Below are positions 8,750 to 16,921 of a DNA stretch of 64,000 bases, piece after piece. A program made the position numbers and the translations under genes. A model generated the notes under the pieces. It did no database searches, was not told where the DNA came from, and was given only the letters and a program-made list of their open reading frames with translations. The stretch's first letter is position 1. Every line of letters begins with the position of its first letter. Source of the stretch: Mesorhizobium sp. M7A.F.Ca.US.008.03.1.1 (GTDB lineage: Bacteria; Pseudomonadota; Alphaproteobacteria; Rhizobiales; Rhizobiaceae); contig NZ_RZRU01000011.1 in the NCBI RefSeq assembly GCF_003997495.1, forward strand, positions 124,001 to 188,000, in the 5' to 3' direction.

Positions 8750-10270
8750 ATGCCCTTGCAACGCTCGAACACAGCGGACAAGTTCATTGTGGACCGCAGG
8801 AAACCTCATCGCAACAGCGATGTGGCGCGCGCGGTGCGCAAGACGCGTGACCGCCTTTCGCAGCAGGCCGGCAATCCCGACTTCGATCGCGAACTGCTGA
8901 AGCTGCATGCCCGCGCGATGACAAGCGGCGCCATCGCCATCCCGCTTCTTGTTCTGGCGATTGCCGCGGCTGGCCGGCTGGCCGGAATCGGCAACGAGAT
9001 CGGGCTTTGGGCCCTGTTCACCCTAACCTGCTACACTATCGTTGCCTTCATGGCGCGGCGCATCGAGCGCACTGAAGCTTCCGAGCTCAACCCTTTGCAA
9101 GCACGACGGGAATTCCTGATCGGCCATTTCCTGTGCGGCCTCGGTTGGGCATGGTTCGTCTGGCTTGGCTGCAGCGTCTGCGAGGTCGACGAGTTCCACC
9201 TGGTCAAGGCCGTCGTGCTGCTGTTCGCCATGGCGGCGACCGCGGTGATGACCTCGTCCCTGGGCGGGGCGCTGTTGGCGACGTTTGCCGTTCCCGTGGC
9301 GCTCTACGCCTATGCCGGCGCCAAGCTATGGATGCCGGTTGAGGCGATCATGGCCGGGCTGCTGATCGCGTCGCTGCCGTTCTTTGCCTATGTGGCCCAT
9401 CATCTCAACCGCTCGTCCCTGATGGTGTTGTCGTTCCGCTCCGAAAAGGATGCGCTGATCGCCGAACTGGAGACGGCGAAATCGATGTCGGATGAGGCGC
9501 GGCGGCGGGCGGAAGACGCCAATCTGGCGAAATCACGGTTCCTCGCTTCGATGAGCCACGAATTGCGCACGCCGCTCAATGCCATTCTCGGTTTTTCCGA
9601 GGTGATGTCGAACGAGGTGCTGGGACCGATGAGCAATCCCACCTATCGCGACTACGCCCATGACGTCCACGAATCCGGCCAGCATCTGCTCGACCTGATC
9701 AACGAAATCCTCGACCTGTCGCGCATCGAGGCCGGCCGTTACCAGCTCAATGAGGAGCCAGTGATGCTGCTTGGCGTCGTCGAGGACTGCTGCCACATGA
9801 TGGAGTTGAGGGCGCGCAACAAGGATATCCGTGTCGTCCAGGATTTCGAACACGAGCTACCGCGCCTTTTCGCCGATGAGCGTGCGGTGCGACAGATCAC
9901 GCTCAACCTTCTGTCGAATGCCATCAAGTTCACCGCCACCGGCGGTGAAATCCGTGTCCGCGTTGGTTGGACCGCGGGCGGCGGACAATATATTTCGATC
10001 AAGGACAACGGGCCGGGCATACCGGAAGACGAGATCCCGATCGTGCTTTCCGCCTTCGGCCAGGGCTCGATCGCCATCAAGAGCGCCGAGCAAGGCACCG
10101 GCCTTGGCCTGCCGATCGTGCAAGGGCTGCTCGCCATGCATGGCGGCGAGTTCGAACTTCATTCCAAGCTGCGCGAAGGGACCGAGGCGATCGCCATCTT
10201 CCCGCTCAGCCGGGTGATGGAGGAACTGCCAGCACTGCCGACCGCGGCGGTGGCGGCTCGACGACGGTAA
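8750..10270 (+). CDS. Membrane sensor histidine kinase (HisKA/HATPase_c)
   Basis: A 506-residue kinase. The N-terminal half has about six hydrophobic segments (residues about 60-220). A short coiled stretch leads to the dimerisation box FLASMSHELRTPLNAILGFS (about 263-282, phospho-acceptor His). Further on are the N box RQITLNLLSNAIKFT, the G1 box DNGPGIPEDEI and the G2 box GTGLGLPIVQG. The arrangement resembles the PleC/DivJ/PdhS group common in alphaproteobacteria, but no PAS domain is seen. No response regulator gene is adjacent, so partner and signal are unknown. Confidence 0.9.
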   Translation: MPLQRSNTADKFIVDRRKPHRNSDVARAVRKTRDRLSQQAGNPDFDRELLKLHARAMTSGAIAIPLLVLAIAAAGRLAGIGNEIGLWALFTLTCYTIVAFMARRIERTEASELNPLQARREFLIGHFLCGLGWAWFVWLGCSVCEVDEFHLVKAVVLLFAMAATAVMTSSLGGALLATFAVPVALYAYAGAKLWMPVEAIMAGLLIASLPFFAYVAHHLNRSSLMVLSFRSEKDALIAELETAKSMSDEARRRAEDANLAKSRFLASMSHELRTPLNAILGFSEVMSNEVLGPMSNPTYRDYAHDVHESGQHLLDLINEILDLSRIEAGRYQLNEEPVMLLGVVEDCCHMMELRARNKDIRVVQDFEHELPRLFADERAVRQITLNLLSNAIKFTATGGEIRVRVGWTAGGGQYISIKDNGPGIPEDEIPIVLSAFGQGSIAIKSAEQGTGLGLPIVQGLLAMHGGEFELHSKLREGTEAIAIFPLSRVMEELPALPTAAVAARRR

Positions 10271-10282
10271 TACAGCAAGACT

Positions 10283-11281
10283 CTAGCCGCGCACCGCCGC
10301 AGCCATGCCCGAACTGGTCAGCACGGCGGCCTTGACCAGACCCGCGGCAAGGGCGGCCCCTGTCCCTTCGCCATGGCTGATGCCCAGATCAAGCAACGGG
10401 TGCAGCCCGAGCCGTTGGGCGGCGCGTGCATGCGCGGGTTCTGGCGACAGGCTTGCCAGGAGGCAATGATCGAGCGCGGCGGGATTGACGCCATGCAGCA
10501 CCGCTGCGGCTGCCGTCGCGGCCACTCCGTCGAGCAGCACCGGGATCTTCTGCATCCGCGCGGCAAGGATGGCGCCGGCGATCGCCGCGAATTCACGGCC
10601 GCCGACCCGGCGCAGCGCCTCGAGCGGGTCGCCGAGATGGCCGCCATGAAAAGCCAGCGCCGCATCGACCACGTCGGCCTTGCGTGCCTGCATCGCCGCA
10701 TCGGCGCCCGACCCTGGGCCGACCCAATCGGCGCCCCTGCCCCCAAACAGCGCCGCAAACAGGGTGGCGGCGACGGTCGAGTTGCCGACGCCAAGATCGC
10801 CGAGACACAAGAGATCGGTGCCACCGGCGATCGCTTCCATGCCGAAGGCCATGGTGGCGGCACAGCCACGCTCGTCCAGTGCGGCCTCTTCGGTGATGTC
10901 AGCGGTCGGGATGTGCAGGGCAAGATCGAAAACCTTCAGCCCGAGATCGTAGGCAATGCAGATCTGGTTGATCGCGGCACCTCCGGCGGCGCAAAGTTCG
11001 ACCGCGTTGGCGGTCGCCGCCACCGGCCGTGGCGAAATGCCGTGGCGCGTGACGCCGTGATTGCCGGCAAAGACCGCCATCAGCGGTCTTGTCACCGCGG
11101 GCGGAGCCCTCCCGCTCCAAGCTGCCAGCCAGGCGGCGATGTCCTCTATACGGCCAAGCGAATTGCCTGGTTTGTCGGCCTTGGCAAACAGCGAGCGCAC
11201 GCGGGTCTCGGCTGCCGTGTCGGCCGCCGGCAGATTGGCCAACAGGTTGCGAAAATCGTCGAAAGGCAGTGCGCTGGTCAT
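10283..11281 (-). CDS. cobT: Nicotinate-nucleotide--dimethylbenzimidazole phosphoribosyltransferase
   Basis: Makes alpha-ribazole phosphate for the lower ligand of cobalamin. About 332 residues from ATG 11281; ATG 11296 (MIDNK) is an alternative. Conserved blocks are KPGNSLGRIEDIAAWLAAW, the phosphate-binding VFAGNHGVTRHGISPRP, LCLGDLGVGNSTVAATL and LDLGISHGEGTGAALAA near the C-terminus. The base-activating glutamate lies in that last block. No cobS or cobU gene is next to it and I see no cobalamin riboswitch in the divergent intergenic region. Confidence 0.93.
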   Translation of the reverse strand: MTSALPFDDFRNLLANLPAADTAAETRVRSLFAKADKPGNSLGRIEDIAAWLAAWSGRAPPAVTRPLMAVFAGNHGVTRHGISPRPVAATANAVELCAAGGAAINQICIAYDLGLKVFDLALHIPTADITEEAALDERGCAATMAFGMEAIAGGTDLLCLGDLGVGNSTVAATLFAALFGGRGADWVGPGSGADAAMQARKADVVDAALAFHGGHLGDPLEALRRVGGREFAAIAGAILAARMQKIPVLLDGVAATAAAAVLHGVNPAALDHCLLASLSPEPAHARAAQRLGLHPLLDLGISHGEGTGAALAAGLVKAAVLTSSGMAAAVRG

Positions 11282-11456
11282 CTTGTTATCGATCATTCCC
11301 TGGAGTTGGTGAGCGGCATAGCCGCCTTGCGGGGTTGGCACAACCTCCGGGATGATGGATCTGCATTTGCCGCAAAGCCGGCCCCGAAGGGCGCAATCGC
11401 GAGGGCTTGCATTGGCTTTGCCGTTGCACCATGTGAGGTGGAACAAGGGATTCCGG

Positions 11457-11711
11457 ATGGAAACCCAAGAGAAAGTCATGACGGCCATCGAATCCCCGTG
11501 CATCCTGGTCTGTTCGATCGACGTGAAAACCGGCTTCTGTTTCGGTTGCGGTCGCACGCGCGAGGAAATCGGCGCCTGGATGGGGATGACGACGGAAACG
11601 CGCCGCAGCGTCATGGCGCAATTGCCGGCCCGGCTGGAAACGGTCGAGCGCCGGCCGCGCCGGGAAACGCGCCGCACCCGCATGGCGCGCGAACGCGACG
11701 CGCTATCGTGA
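11457..11711 (+). CDS. DUF1289 family small protein
   Basis: An 84-residue protein with the DUF1289 signature ESPCILVCSIDVKTGFCFGC followed by RTREEIGAWMGM. The four cysteines suggest a bound metal or iron-sulfur site; the family has no established function. The basic C-terminus (RRPRRETRRTRMAR) could bind nucleic acid. ATG 11457 or ATG 11478 are both possible. It is followed after seven bases by the protease-like gene and diverges from cobT. Confidence 0.85.
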   Translation: METQEKVMTAIESPCILVCSIDVKTGFCFGCGRTREEIGAWMGMTTETRRSVMAQLPARLETVERRPRRETRRTRMARERDALS

Positions 11712-11718
11712 GGTGCGG

Positions 11719-12423
11719 ATGAGCCGGTTGTTCTGGGTCTTGATGGCCGCGATCGGGGTGGGAGCAGTCCTGCTCATGCTCAACGATTCCGCCGGCAGCA
11801 CGCTCGGCGTGGAGAACAACGATTTCAGCCGGCTGATCTGGCTCGGCGCCTTTGGCGCCCTTATCGGCGCCGGCCTGCTTCGCTCAGGCAGGCCCCTGGG
11901 CGCCATGGCCCGCAATCTCGGCGCCTGGGCGGCGATCGCACTCGCGCTGATCGCCGGTTACCAGTATCGCTATGAGTTGCAGGATGTCGCCAGCCGGGTG
12001 ACCGCGGGCCTTGTTCCCGGCAGCCCGCTTGCGCTTGGCGTCGAAGACGGTCACGCCACGGTGACGCTCGACAAGGCGGACAATGGCCATTTCGAAGCGC
12101 GCATCCTGGTCAATGGCAACCCGGTCCGGGCCGTGGTGGATACCGGCGCGACCAGCACCGTGCTGACGTCGCAGGATGCGCAGGCCGCCGGTTTCAATCC
12201 GGCCGCGCTCAACTACACCATACCGGTTTCGACCGCCAACGGCATGGCCCGCGCCGCGGCCGTGAAAACCGATCAGATTGCGATCGGCGGCATCATGCGC
12301 AGAGATATGTCGGTGATGATCGCCGCACCCGGCATGCTCAGCCAGAGCCTGCTCGGCATGAACTTCATCGGTTCATTGTCGGGTTTTGACGTGCGCGGCG
12401 ACCGCATGATCCTCAGGGATTGA
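11719..12423 (+). CDS. TIGR02281 family clan AA aspartic protease (retropepsin-like)
   Basis: A 234-residue membrane-anchored protein with three hydrophobic segments in the first 90 residues and a single retropepsin-like domain after them. The catalytic triad motif AVVDTGATSTVLTSQDA is near residue 140. NTER to it is the FEARILVNGNPV strand and downstream LLGMNFIGSLSGFDVRGDRM, which marks the second conserved turn. Substrate unknown; the active site probably faces the periplasm. Starts seven bases after the DUF1289 gene and is probably cotranscribed with it. Confidence 0.86.
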   Translation: MSRLFWVLMAAIGVGAVLLMLNDSAGSTLGVENNDFSRLIWLGAFGALIGAGLLRSGRPLGAMARNLGAWAAIALALIAGYQYRYELQDVASRVTAGLVPGSPLALGVEDGHATVTLDKADNGHFEARILVNGNPVRAVVDTGATSTVLTSQDAQAAGFNPAALNYTIPVSTANGMARAAAVKTDQIAIGGIMRRDMSVMIAAPGMLSQSLLGMNFIGSLSGFDVRGDRMILRD

Positions 12424-12433
12424 TCCCCAAAGC

Positions 12434-13429
12434 TCAAGCCGCTTCGGCTGCTGCTCCACCGAACTCGACGGCCGCGAAAGCCGTCTTCAGCACGTCCGGG
12501 CCGGCGCCGGGTTTTGTCGCATCGGTGGACAGGATCTGCCGGTAGCGGCGCGCGCCGTGCAGGCCATGGAACAGTCCGACCATATGGCGGGTGACATGGC
12601 CAAGCCGCCCACCCTGCTCGATATGGCGTGCCGCATAGTCCGCCATCGTATCGATCAGCGCGGCGAAATCGAACGGCTCGGACTGGACGCCGTAGAAAGC
12701 GGCATCGACGCCGGCCAGAATGCCGGGCGTGTGGTAGGCGGCGCGGCCAAGCATGGCGCCGTCGACATGGTCGAGATGCGCCAACGCCTCTTCGATCGTC
12801 TGAATGCCGCCATTGATGCCAATGAATTCGTTATGTTTTCGGGCCTTCAGCCGATAGACCCTTTCGTAGTCGAGCGGCGGGATGTCACGATTTTCCTTGG
12901 GGCTCAATCCTTCCAGCCACGCCTTGCGTGCATGCACCCACAATGCGTCGGCGCCGGCATCGAAAACTCCATCCGCCAGCGCATCGAGGGCCGGCTCCGG
13001 ATCCTGCTCGTCGACGCCGATACGGCATTTGACGGTCACCGGGATCTTCACCGCCGCTTTCATTGCTGCGACGCAGCCGGCGACGAGGTCCGGCACCTTC
13101 ATCAGGCAGGCGCCGAACGTGCCCGACTGAACGCGGTCCGACGGACAGCCGACATTGAGGTTGATCTCGTCATAGCCAAAAGCCTCGCCGATGCTCGCCG
13201 CTTCGGCAAGTTTTTCGCGATCCGAGCCGCCGAGCTGCAGCGCGACCGGATGTTCCACTGCATCGAAGCCGAGCAGCCGCTCGCGTGCGCCATGGATGAC
13301 CGCGTCGGCCACTACCATCTCGGTGTACAGCAGCGCATGGCTCGTCAGCTGGCGGTGGAAGAACCGGCAATGCCGGTCCGTCCAGTCCATCATAGGCGCA
13401 ACGGAAATCCTATGGGCTTGATTTATCAC
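12434..13429 (-). CDS. dusA: tRNA-dihydrouridine(20/20a) synthase DusA
   Basis: Flavin enzyme that reduces uridine in the tRNA D-loop. The 331-residue sequence carries ISVAPMMDWTDRHCRFFHR at the N-terminus, the family block INLNVGCPSDRVQSGTFGAC with the catalytic cysteine, VHARKAWLEGLSPKENR, and GINGGIQTIEEA. The gene is intact. Its 5' end faces an integrase gene 128 bases away; the 5' end of dusA is a known integration target of a family of tyrosine integrases in proteobacteria, so the start region may have been regenerated by an incoming element. Confidence 0.95.
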   Translation of the reverse strand: MINQAHRISVAPMMDWTDRHCRFFHRQLTSHALLYTEMVVADAVIHGARERLLGFDAVEHPVALQLGGSDREKLAEAASIGEAFGYDEINLNVGCPSDRVQSGTFGACLMKVPDLVAGCVAAMKAAVKIPVTVKCRIGVDEQDPEPALDALADGVFDAGADALWVHARKAWLEGLSPKENRDIPPLDYERVYRLKARKHNEFIGINGGIQTIEEALAHLDHVDGAMLGRAAYHTPGILAGVDAAFYGVQSEPFDFAALIDTMADYAARHIEQGGRLGHVTRHMVGLFHGLHGARRYRQILSTDATKPGAGPDVLKTAFAAVEFGGAAAEAA

Positions 13430-13557
13430 GCTTTTTCTCGTATTTTCAGGGCCTTAAAACGTGCACACGTTCGCCGTTTGTACGACACGATATCCGTCAG
13501 TTTTCGCATTTTGTACCCCTCCCTGTGCACACAGCGTGCACGAAAAAGAGACCACCC
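13430..13557 (+). promoter_or_regulatory. Divergent region between dusA and integrase; dyad and GTGCAC repeats, probable attachment end
   Basis: An AT-richer gap holding a perfect dyad AACGTG-CA-CACGTT at 13458-13471 and two further GTGCAC copies at 13525-13540 (GTGCACACAGCGTGCAC). Such repeats next to an integrase are typical of recombinase or excisionase arm sites, or of an operator for the integrase. The attachment core itself is expected to overlap the start of dusA; I could not find a second copy of it by eye in this window. Confidence 0.45.
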
Positions 13558-14652
13558 ATGGCATCCATCAACAAGTTGGCTTCCGGCAAGTGGCGTGTGC
13601 AGGTTCGCTGCAAGGGCCACTACCTCAGCACCAGCTTCTCGCTTCGCAAGGACGCCGAGATGTGGGCACGCCGAATTGAGCGAGAAATCGACCTGGGTCA
13701 GAAGCCCGCTCCCAAGCACAAGGACGGGATCAAAACGGTCTCCGACCTGATCGACCTGCATATCGCCGATATGACGGAAGTTGGCAAGTTGATCGGGCGT
13801 TCGAAGGCATTCAGCCTGGACCTGCTACGAGCCAGGCTCGGAAGGCTCAACATCGCGGATCTCAGTCGCGAACAGGTCATAAAGTTCGGCAAGGAACGAG
13901 CCGAGGAAGGCGCCGGACCTGTCACCGTTGGAATAGACATCGGATACATCCGGACATTGCTGGTGCACGGCGCGGCTGTGCATGGACTGCCTTATTCAGC
14001 GGAGCCGGTGGAACTTGGTCGTGTCGCCCTCGCCCGCTTGGGTCTTGTTGGCAAGGGCAACGAACGCGATCGGCGGCCGACACTTGGCGAGATAGAGGCC
14101 CTCATCCGGTACTTCAGAGAAAACAACTTCCAGATTATCCCCGTCGACAAGATCATCCGCTTTGCGATCGCCACCGCCATGCGGCTCGGGGAAATCTGCA
14201 ACGCCACGTGGGAGGACCTGAACGACCGCAACAACACCCTGCTGATACGAGATCGCAAGGACCCACGCCACAAAAAGGGCAATCACATGCGCATCCCGCT
14301 CCTCGATGTGAGTGGTTACGACGCCCGCGCGATCCTCGAAGAGCAGCGTTTCTCCACTGAGGGAAAGGGACGCATCTTCCCCTACAATGGGAAGTCGGCC
14401 GGAACCGCCTTCCGACGTGCCTGTCATGAACTGAAGGTCGAGGATCTGCACTTCCACGACCTGCGTCACGAAGGCACAAGCCGCCTGTTTGAAGCTGGCT
14501 TCACCATCGAGCAGGTCGCCATGGTCACCGGGCACAAGGATTGGAAGATGCTCCGCCGCTATACCCACTTGAGGCCGGAGCAACTTCATGTGATCGCGGC
14601 GAGGCTTCAACAGACACCGCCACATACGGAGTTGCGGCAAGCAATCGGCTAA
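13558..14652 (+). CDS. Tyrosine recombinase (phage-type integrase)
   Basis: Site-specific recombinase of 364 residues that would integrate and excise a genomic island. The N-terminal arm-binding domain opens MASINKLASGKWRVQVRCKG. The catalytic domain carries the first Arg in ATAMRLGEICNATWEDL (near 205), HDLRHEGTSRLF (HxxR, near 302), GHKDW and the nucleophile Tyr in MLRRYTHL (near 340). ATG 13558 follows AAAAAGAGACC; a GTG eleven codons earlier is also in frame. Position against the dusA start suggests a dusA-specific integrase. All catalytic residues are present, so it may be active. Confidence 0.92.
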   Translation: MASINKLASGKWRVQVRCKGHYLSTSFSLRKDAEMWARRIEREIDLGQKPAPKHKDGIKTVSDLIDLHIADMTEVGKLIGRSKAFSLDLLRARLGRLNIADLSREQVIKFGKERAEEGAGPVTVGIDIGYIRTLLVHGAAVHGLPYSAEPVELGRVALARLGLVGKGNERDRRPTLGEIEALIRYFRENNFQIIPVDKIIRFAIATAMRLGEICNATWEDLNDRNNTLLIRDRKDPRHKKGNHMRIPLLDVSGYDARAILEEQRFSTEGKGRIFPYNGKSAGTAFRRACHELKVEDLHFHDLRHEGTSRLFEAGFTIEQVAMVTGHKDWKMLRRYTHLRPEQLHVIAARLQQTPPHTELRQAIG

Positions 14653-14715
14653 TACCACTTTGCCAGACATCCGCCGTTGCTGGGAGGACAACGACGAATC
14701 CAGGATGGATTGAGC

Positions 14716-14806
14716 GACGTTGTCACGGGTCGCAAGGATTGGAAGATGTTGCGTTGATATACTCATCTTAGCCGGAAACCCTGCACACGATCCGAGCTGC
14801 GAGGAC
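14716..14806 (+). pseudogene. Relic of the 3' end of a second tyrosine integrase
   Basis: Translating this stretch gives VVTGRKDWKMLR, a stop, YTHL and, after a one-base frameshift, PETLHTIRAAR. This is the canonical C-terminus of a tyrosine integrase around its catalytic tyrosine. The bases resemble, but are not a copy of, the intact integrase ending 65 bases upstream, so it is the remnant of a different integrase. A TGA replaces the arginine codon before YTHL and one base is lost just after it. Confidence 0.7.
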
Positions 14807-14809
14807 AGC

Positions 14810-16378
14810 CTAGCCGACCGCCAATAAATTGGCGCTTCCTAAGGAAACCGCAGGCCGCTCCGTGGAAAACGCAGCGATGATCGCCTCGAGCGAGACATTC
14901 AATGCGCTGGAAAAGGTCCGGCCCTTCTGCCAAATCGCAACGTAGTGATAGAGCGCGGACGGCTCCACTGGCCTTATTCCCAAGTGAAACGCAGCGTACT
15001 CACGCGCGATAATCTCGTTGGTTATCGAAATGCCTAGGCCAGCCGAAACGTATCCGGCTTCGTGACCGTTGCAATCGAATTCCACCAGTATGTCCGGCTC
15101 AACGCCGGCGAAGCGCAACGCGTTGAAGTTCATTTGGTGGGCGGCGAACTGCGGATCGATATCGACGATCGTTTCGCCTGCCAGGTCGTGAGCCTCGATA
15201 CAGGTCTGTTGCGAGAAGCGATGGTCGGGATGGAAAATGCATACGTTTCGTGCCGACCCGAGCGGCGCCCATTCAAACAGCCGTGGATCCAGGGGCAATC
15301 TCGAGATTCCAAGATCCGCCCGCCCAGACAGGATGTGCTCGCCGATCTGTTCGTAGCTTCCCGAAATCGACCGGATATTCGAAGCGGTCTTTGAGTGGAT
15401 AATCGCCACGACCTTGGGCAAGGTCACGAACCCGAAAACAGAAGGCGCGGCAATCGCAATCCGTTGCTTTTCCTCGTTCTTCATTGCGAAGATCGACGCT
15501 TCCAGCCGATCCAGGGACGTCAGGGCAAGTTCTACGTTTCGCAGGAGTTCCCAGGCTTCCTGCAAGGGGACGATGCGGTTGGCTGATCTGTTGAAGAGTG
15601 TGATGCCGAGCGTGGTCTCGAGTTGCTTCACATGTTGACTGACGGCCGGCTGGCTTATCCCGAGTGCTGCCGCCGCTCGCCTTGTCGAACCAGCCCGCAA
15701 CACTTCTCTGAAGACCTTCAGTTGACTCAGCAGGCGCCGGATCTGCTGCGGCTCCTTCGACCAGGAGTTTTCGAGCGCCTCCCAGACCTGCTCCTGACGG
15801 GCGTGATCGTCGGTCACGGTAAAGGCCATGAGCTGCTCGAGCTGCATGCCCTCCTGCTCGTAAACCTCGTGCAGCTTGGCCGAAACCTTAGCGAGCCGCA
15901 GACGCTGCTGCACGAACGTTGCGGATACGAAGAAGCGTGCCGCGATCTCCTCGCGGCTCGCGCCCTGGTCGTGCAGGGTCTGGAAGGCGCGAAACATGTC
16001 GAGCGGATGCAAATCTTCGCGTTGAAAATTCTCGGCCAGCGAATCCTCCTCGATCGGGATCGCGCTGTGGACATCGCTGACGACGCAGGGAACGGGCTCG
16101 GTCTTGACCATGCGCTTTTGCTTGACCAGCAGTTCCAGCGCGCGATAGCGGCGCCCGCCAGCCGGCACCTCAAACATTCCGGTCTCGTTGCCCTCGCCAT
16201 CCAACACTGGCCGGACGTTGAGGCTCTGGAGCAGGCCACGCCGTGCGATCGAGGCGGCGAGGTCCTCGATCGTTTCCCCGCGCTTGATGCGCCGGACATT
16301 GGACTGGCTCAGCATCAGCTTGTTGAAGGGGATATCACGCGAGGCGTTGAGGGTGATCTTCTGCTTGGGCGTAACCAT
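14810..16378 (-). CDS. ParB-like partition protein fused in frame to a LysR-family regulator (chimera)
   Basis: One 522-residue open frame. Residues 1 to about 217 are the N-terminal part of a plasmid/island ParB-like protein (IPFNKLMLSQSNVRRIKRG, EVPAGGRRYRALELLVKQKR, DSLAENFQREDLHPLDMF, SKEPQQIRRLL). From residue 218 (base about 15727) the sequence becomes a complete LysR regulator: SQLKVFREVLRAGSTRRAAA, ALGISQPAVSQHVKQLE, then a full effector-binding domain. ParB relatives normally continue for several hundred residues, so the join looks like a deletion that fused two genes at a shared Leu-Leu. Whether it is made or works is unknown. A structured leader precedes it. Confidence 0.85.
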   Translation of the reverse strand: MVTPKQKITLNASRDIPFNKLMLSQSNVRRIKRGETIEDLAASIARRGLLQSLNVRPVLDGEGNETGMFEVPAGGRRYRALELLVKQKRMVKTEPVPCVVSDVHSAIPIEEDSLAENFQREDLHPLDMFRAFQTLHDQGASREEIAARFFVSATFVQQRLRLAKVSAKLHEVYEQEGMQLEQLMAFTVTDDHARQEQVWEALENSWSKEPQQIRRLLSQLKVFREVLRAGSTRRAAAALGISQPAVSQHVKQLETTLGITLFNRSANRIVPLQEAWELLRNVELALTSLDRLEASIFAMKNEEKQRIAIAAPSVFGFVTLPKVVAIIHSKTASNIRSISGSYEQIGEHILSGRADLGISRLPLDPRLFEWAPLGSARNVCIFHPDHRFSQQTCIEAHDLAGETIVDIDPQFAAHQMNFNALRFAGVEPDILVEFDCNGHEAGYVSAGLGISITNEIIAREYAAFHLGIRPVEPSALYHYVAIWQKGRTFSSALNVSLEAIIAAFSTERPAVSLGSANLLAVG

Positions 16379-16433
16379 GTGGACTGTCTCCGCGACGGGC
16401 GGCCGAGACTCTCTCGACCTCCAAACCCGTCAC
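16379..16433 (-). ncRNA. Structured 5' leader of the parB-lysR gene (copy 1)
   Basis: Immediately upstream of the start codon, the arms GACGGG (16394-16399) and CCCGTC (16426-16431) can pair, enclosing a second hairpin CGAGA/TCTCG (16404-16408 with 16412-16416). The segment next to the start reads GCGGAGA on the coding strand and would serve as ribosome binding site. The same outer stem and a different inner stem occur in front of ardC at 17890, which suggests a conserved RNA element. I do not know its name or ligand. Confidence 0.5.
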
Positions 16434-16549
16434 AAAGGAAGGCGCAGCCCTCTCACTCCGAGGACTGCGCCGCACGCGAATCTGAAGGAACACAAGACCG
16501 CAGACACGACTTTGCGCATTTGCGGCTTTGCGGATTTCAAGCTGAGATC

Positions 16550-16921
16550 TCACCCGCCCTCCCAACCAAGCTGGGCGGCCTGGTAGAGGACGCGTTCGGC
16601 GTCGCGAATGCTTTCGGCCCGGCGAGCGGCCTCTGCCCAGACCGAAATCGGCAAGTCGGTGGCAAAGAAGATGTCGCGCTCGATGCCCATGCCGAAGGGC
16701 AGCCGGATCGACGTCATCTCAAGGAGCGAGAAACGGCCCAACTCGGGACAGCCGAGATCGGCGAGACCGAACATGGCGTCGCCATCGGCATCCAGCTCGG
16801 TCGCGAGCCATGTTCCTTCGCCGAGCGGGTTGAAGAGCTTCACCACCGGCACGTGATCGGCGTCGCGCTCGCGGCCATTGGCGAGCAGGCGCTCGCGCAG
16901 CTCGTCGGTGAGGAGGTTCAT
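16550..16921 (-). CDS. DUF2958 domain protein
   Basis: A 123-residue protein of the DUF2958 family, found mostly on plasmids and integrative elements and without known activity. Diagnostic segments are LLTDELRERLLANG, VPVVKLFNPLGEGTWLATEL (about 26-45), FGLADLGCPELGRFSLLEM and LPFGMGIERDIFF. It starts inside the stop of the ardC gene (ATGA overlap), so the pair is translated together. About 115 bases separate its stop from the leader of the parB-lysR gene. Confidence 0.85.
   Translation of the reverse strand: MNLLTDELRERLLANGRERDADHVPVVKLFNPLGEGTWLATELDADGDAMFGLADLGCPELGRFSLLEMTSIRLPFGMGIERDIFFATDLPISVWAEAARRAESIRDAERVLYQAAQLGWEGG

Noticed and set aside
11282..11456. Cobalamin riboswitch upstream of cobT
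   Set aside because: No B12-box-like sequence or matching fold could be seen in the 175-base region.
10373..11722. 449-codon plus-strand open frame over cobT
   Set aside because: Antisense shadow of cobT and then out of frame with the DUF1289 gene.
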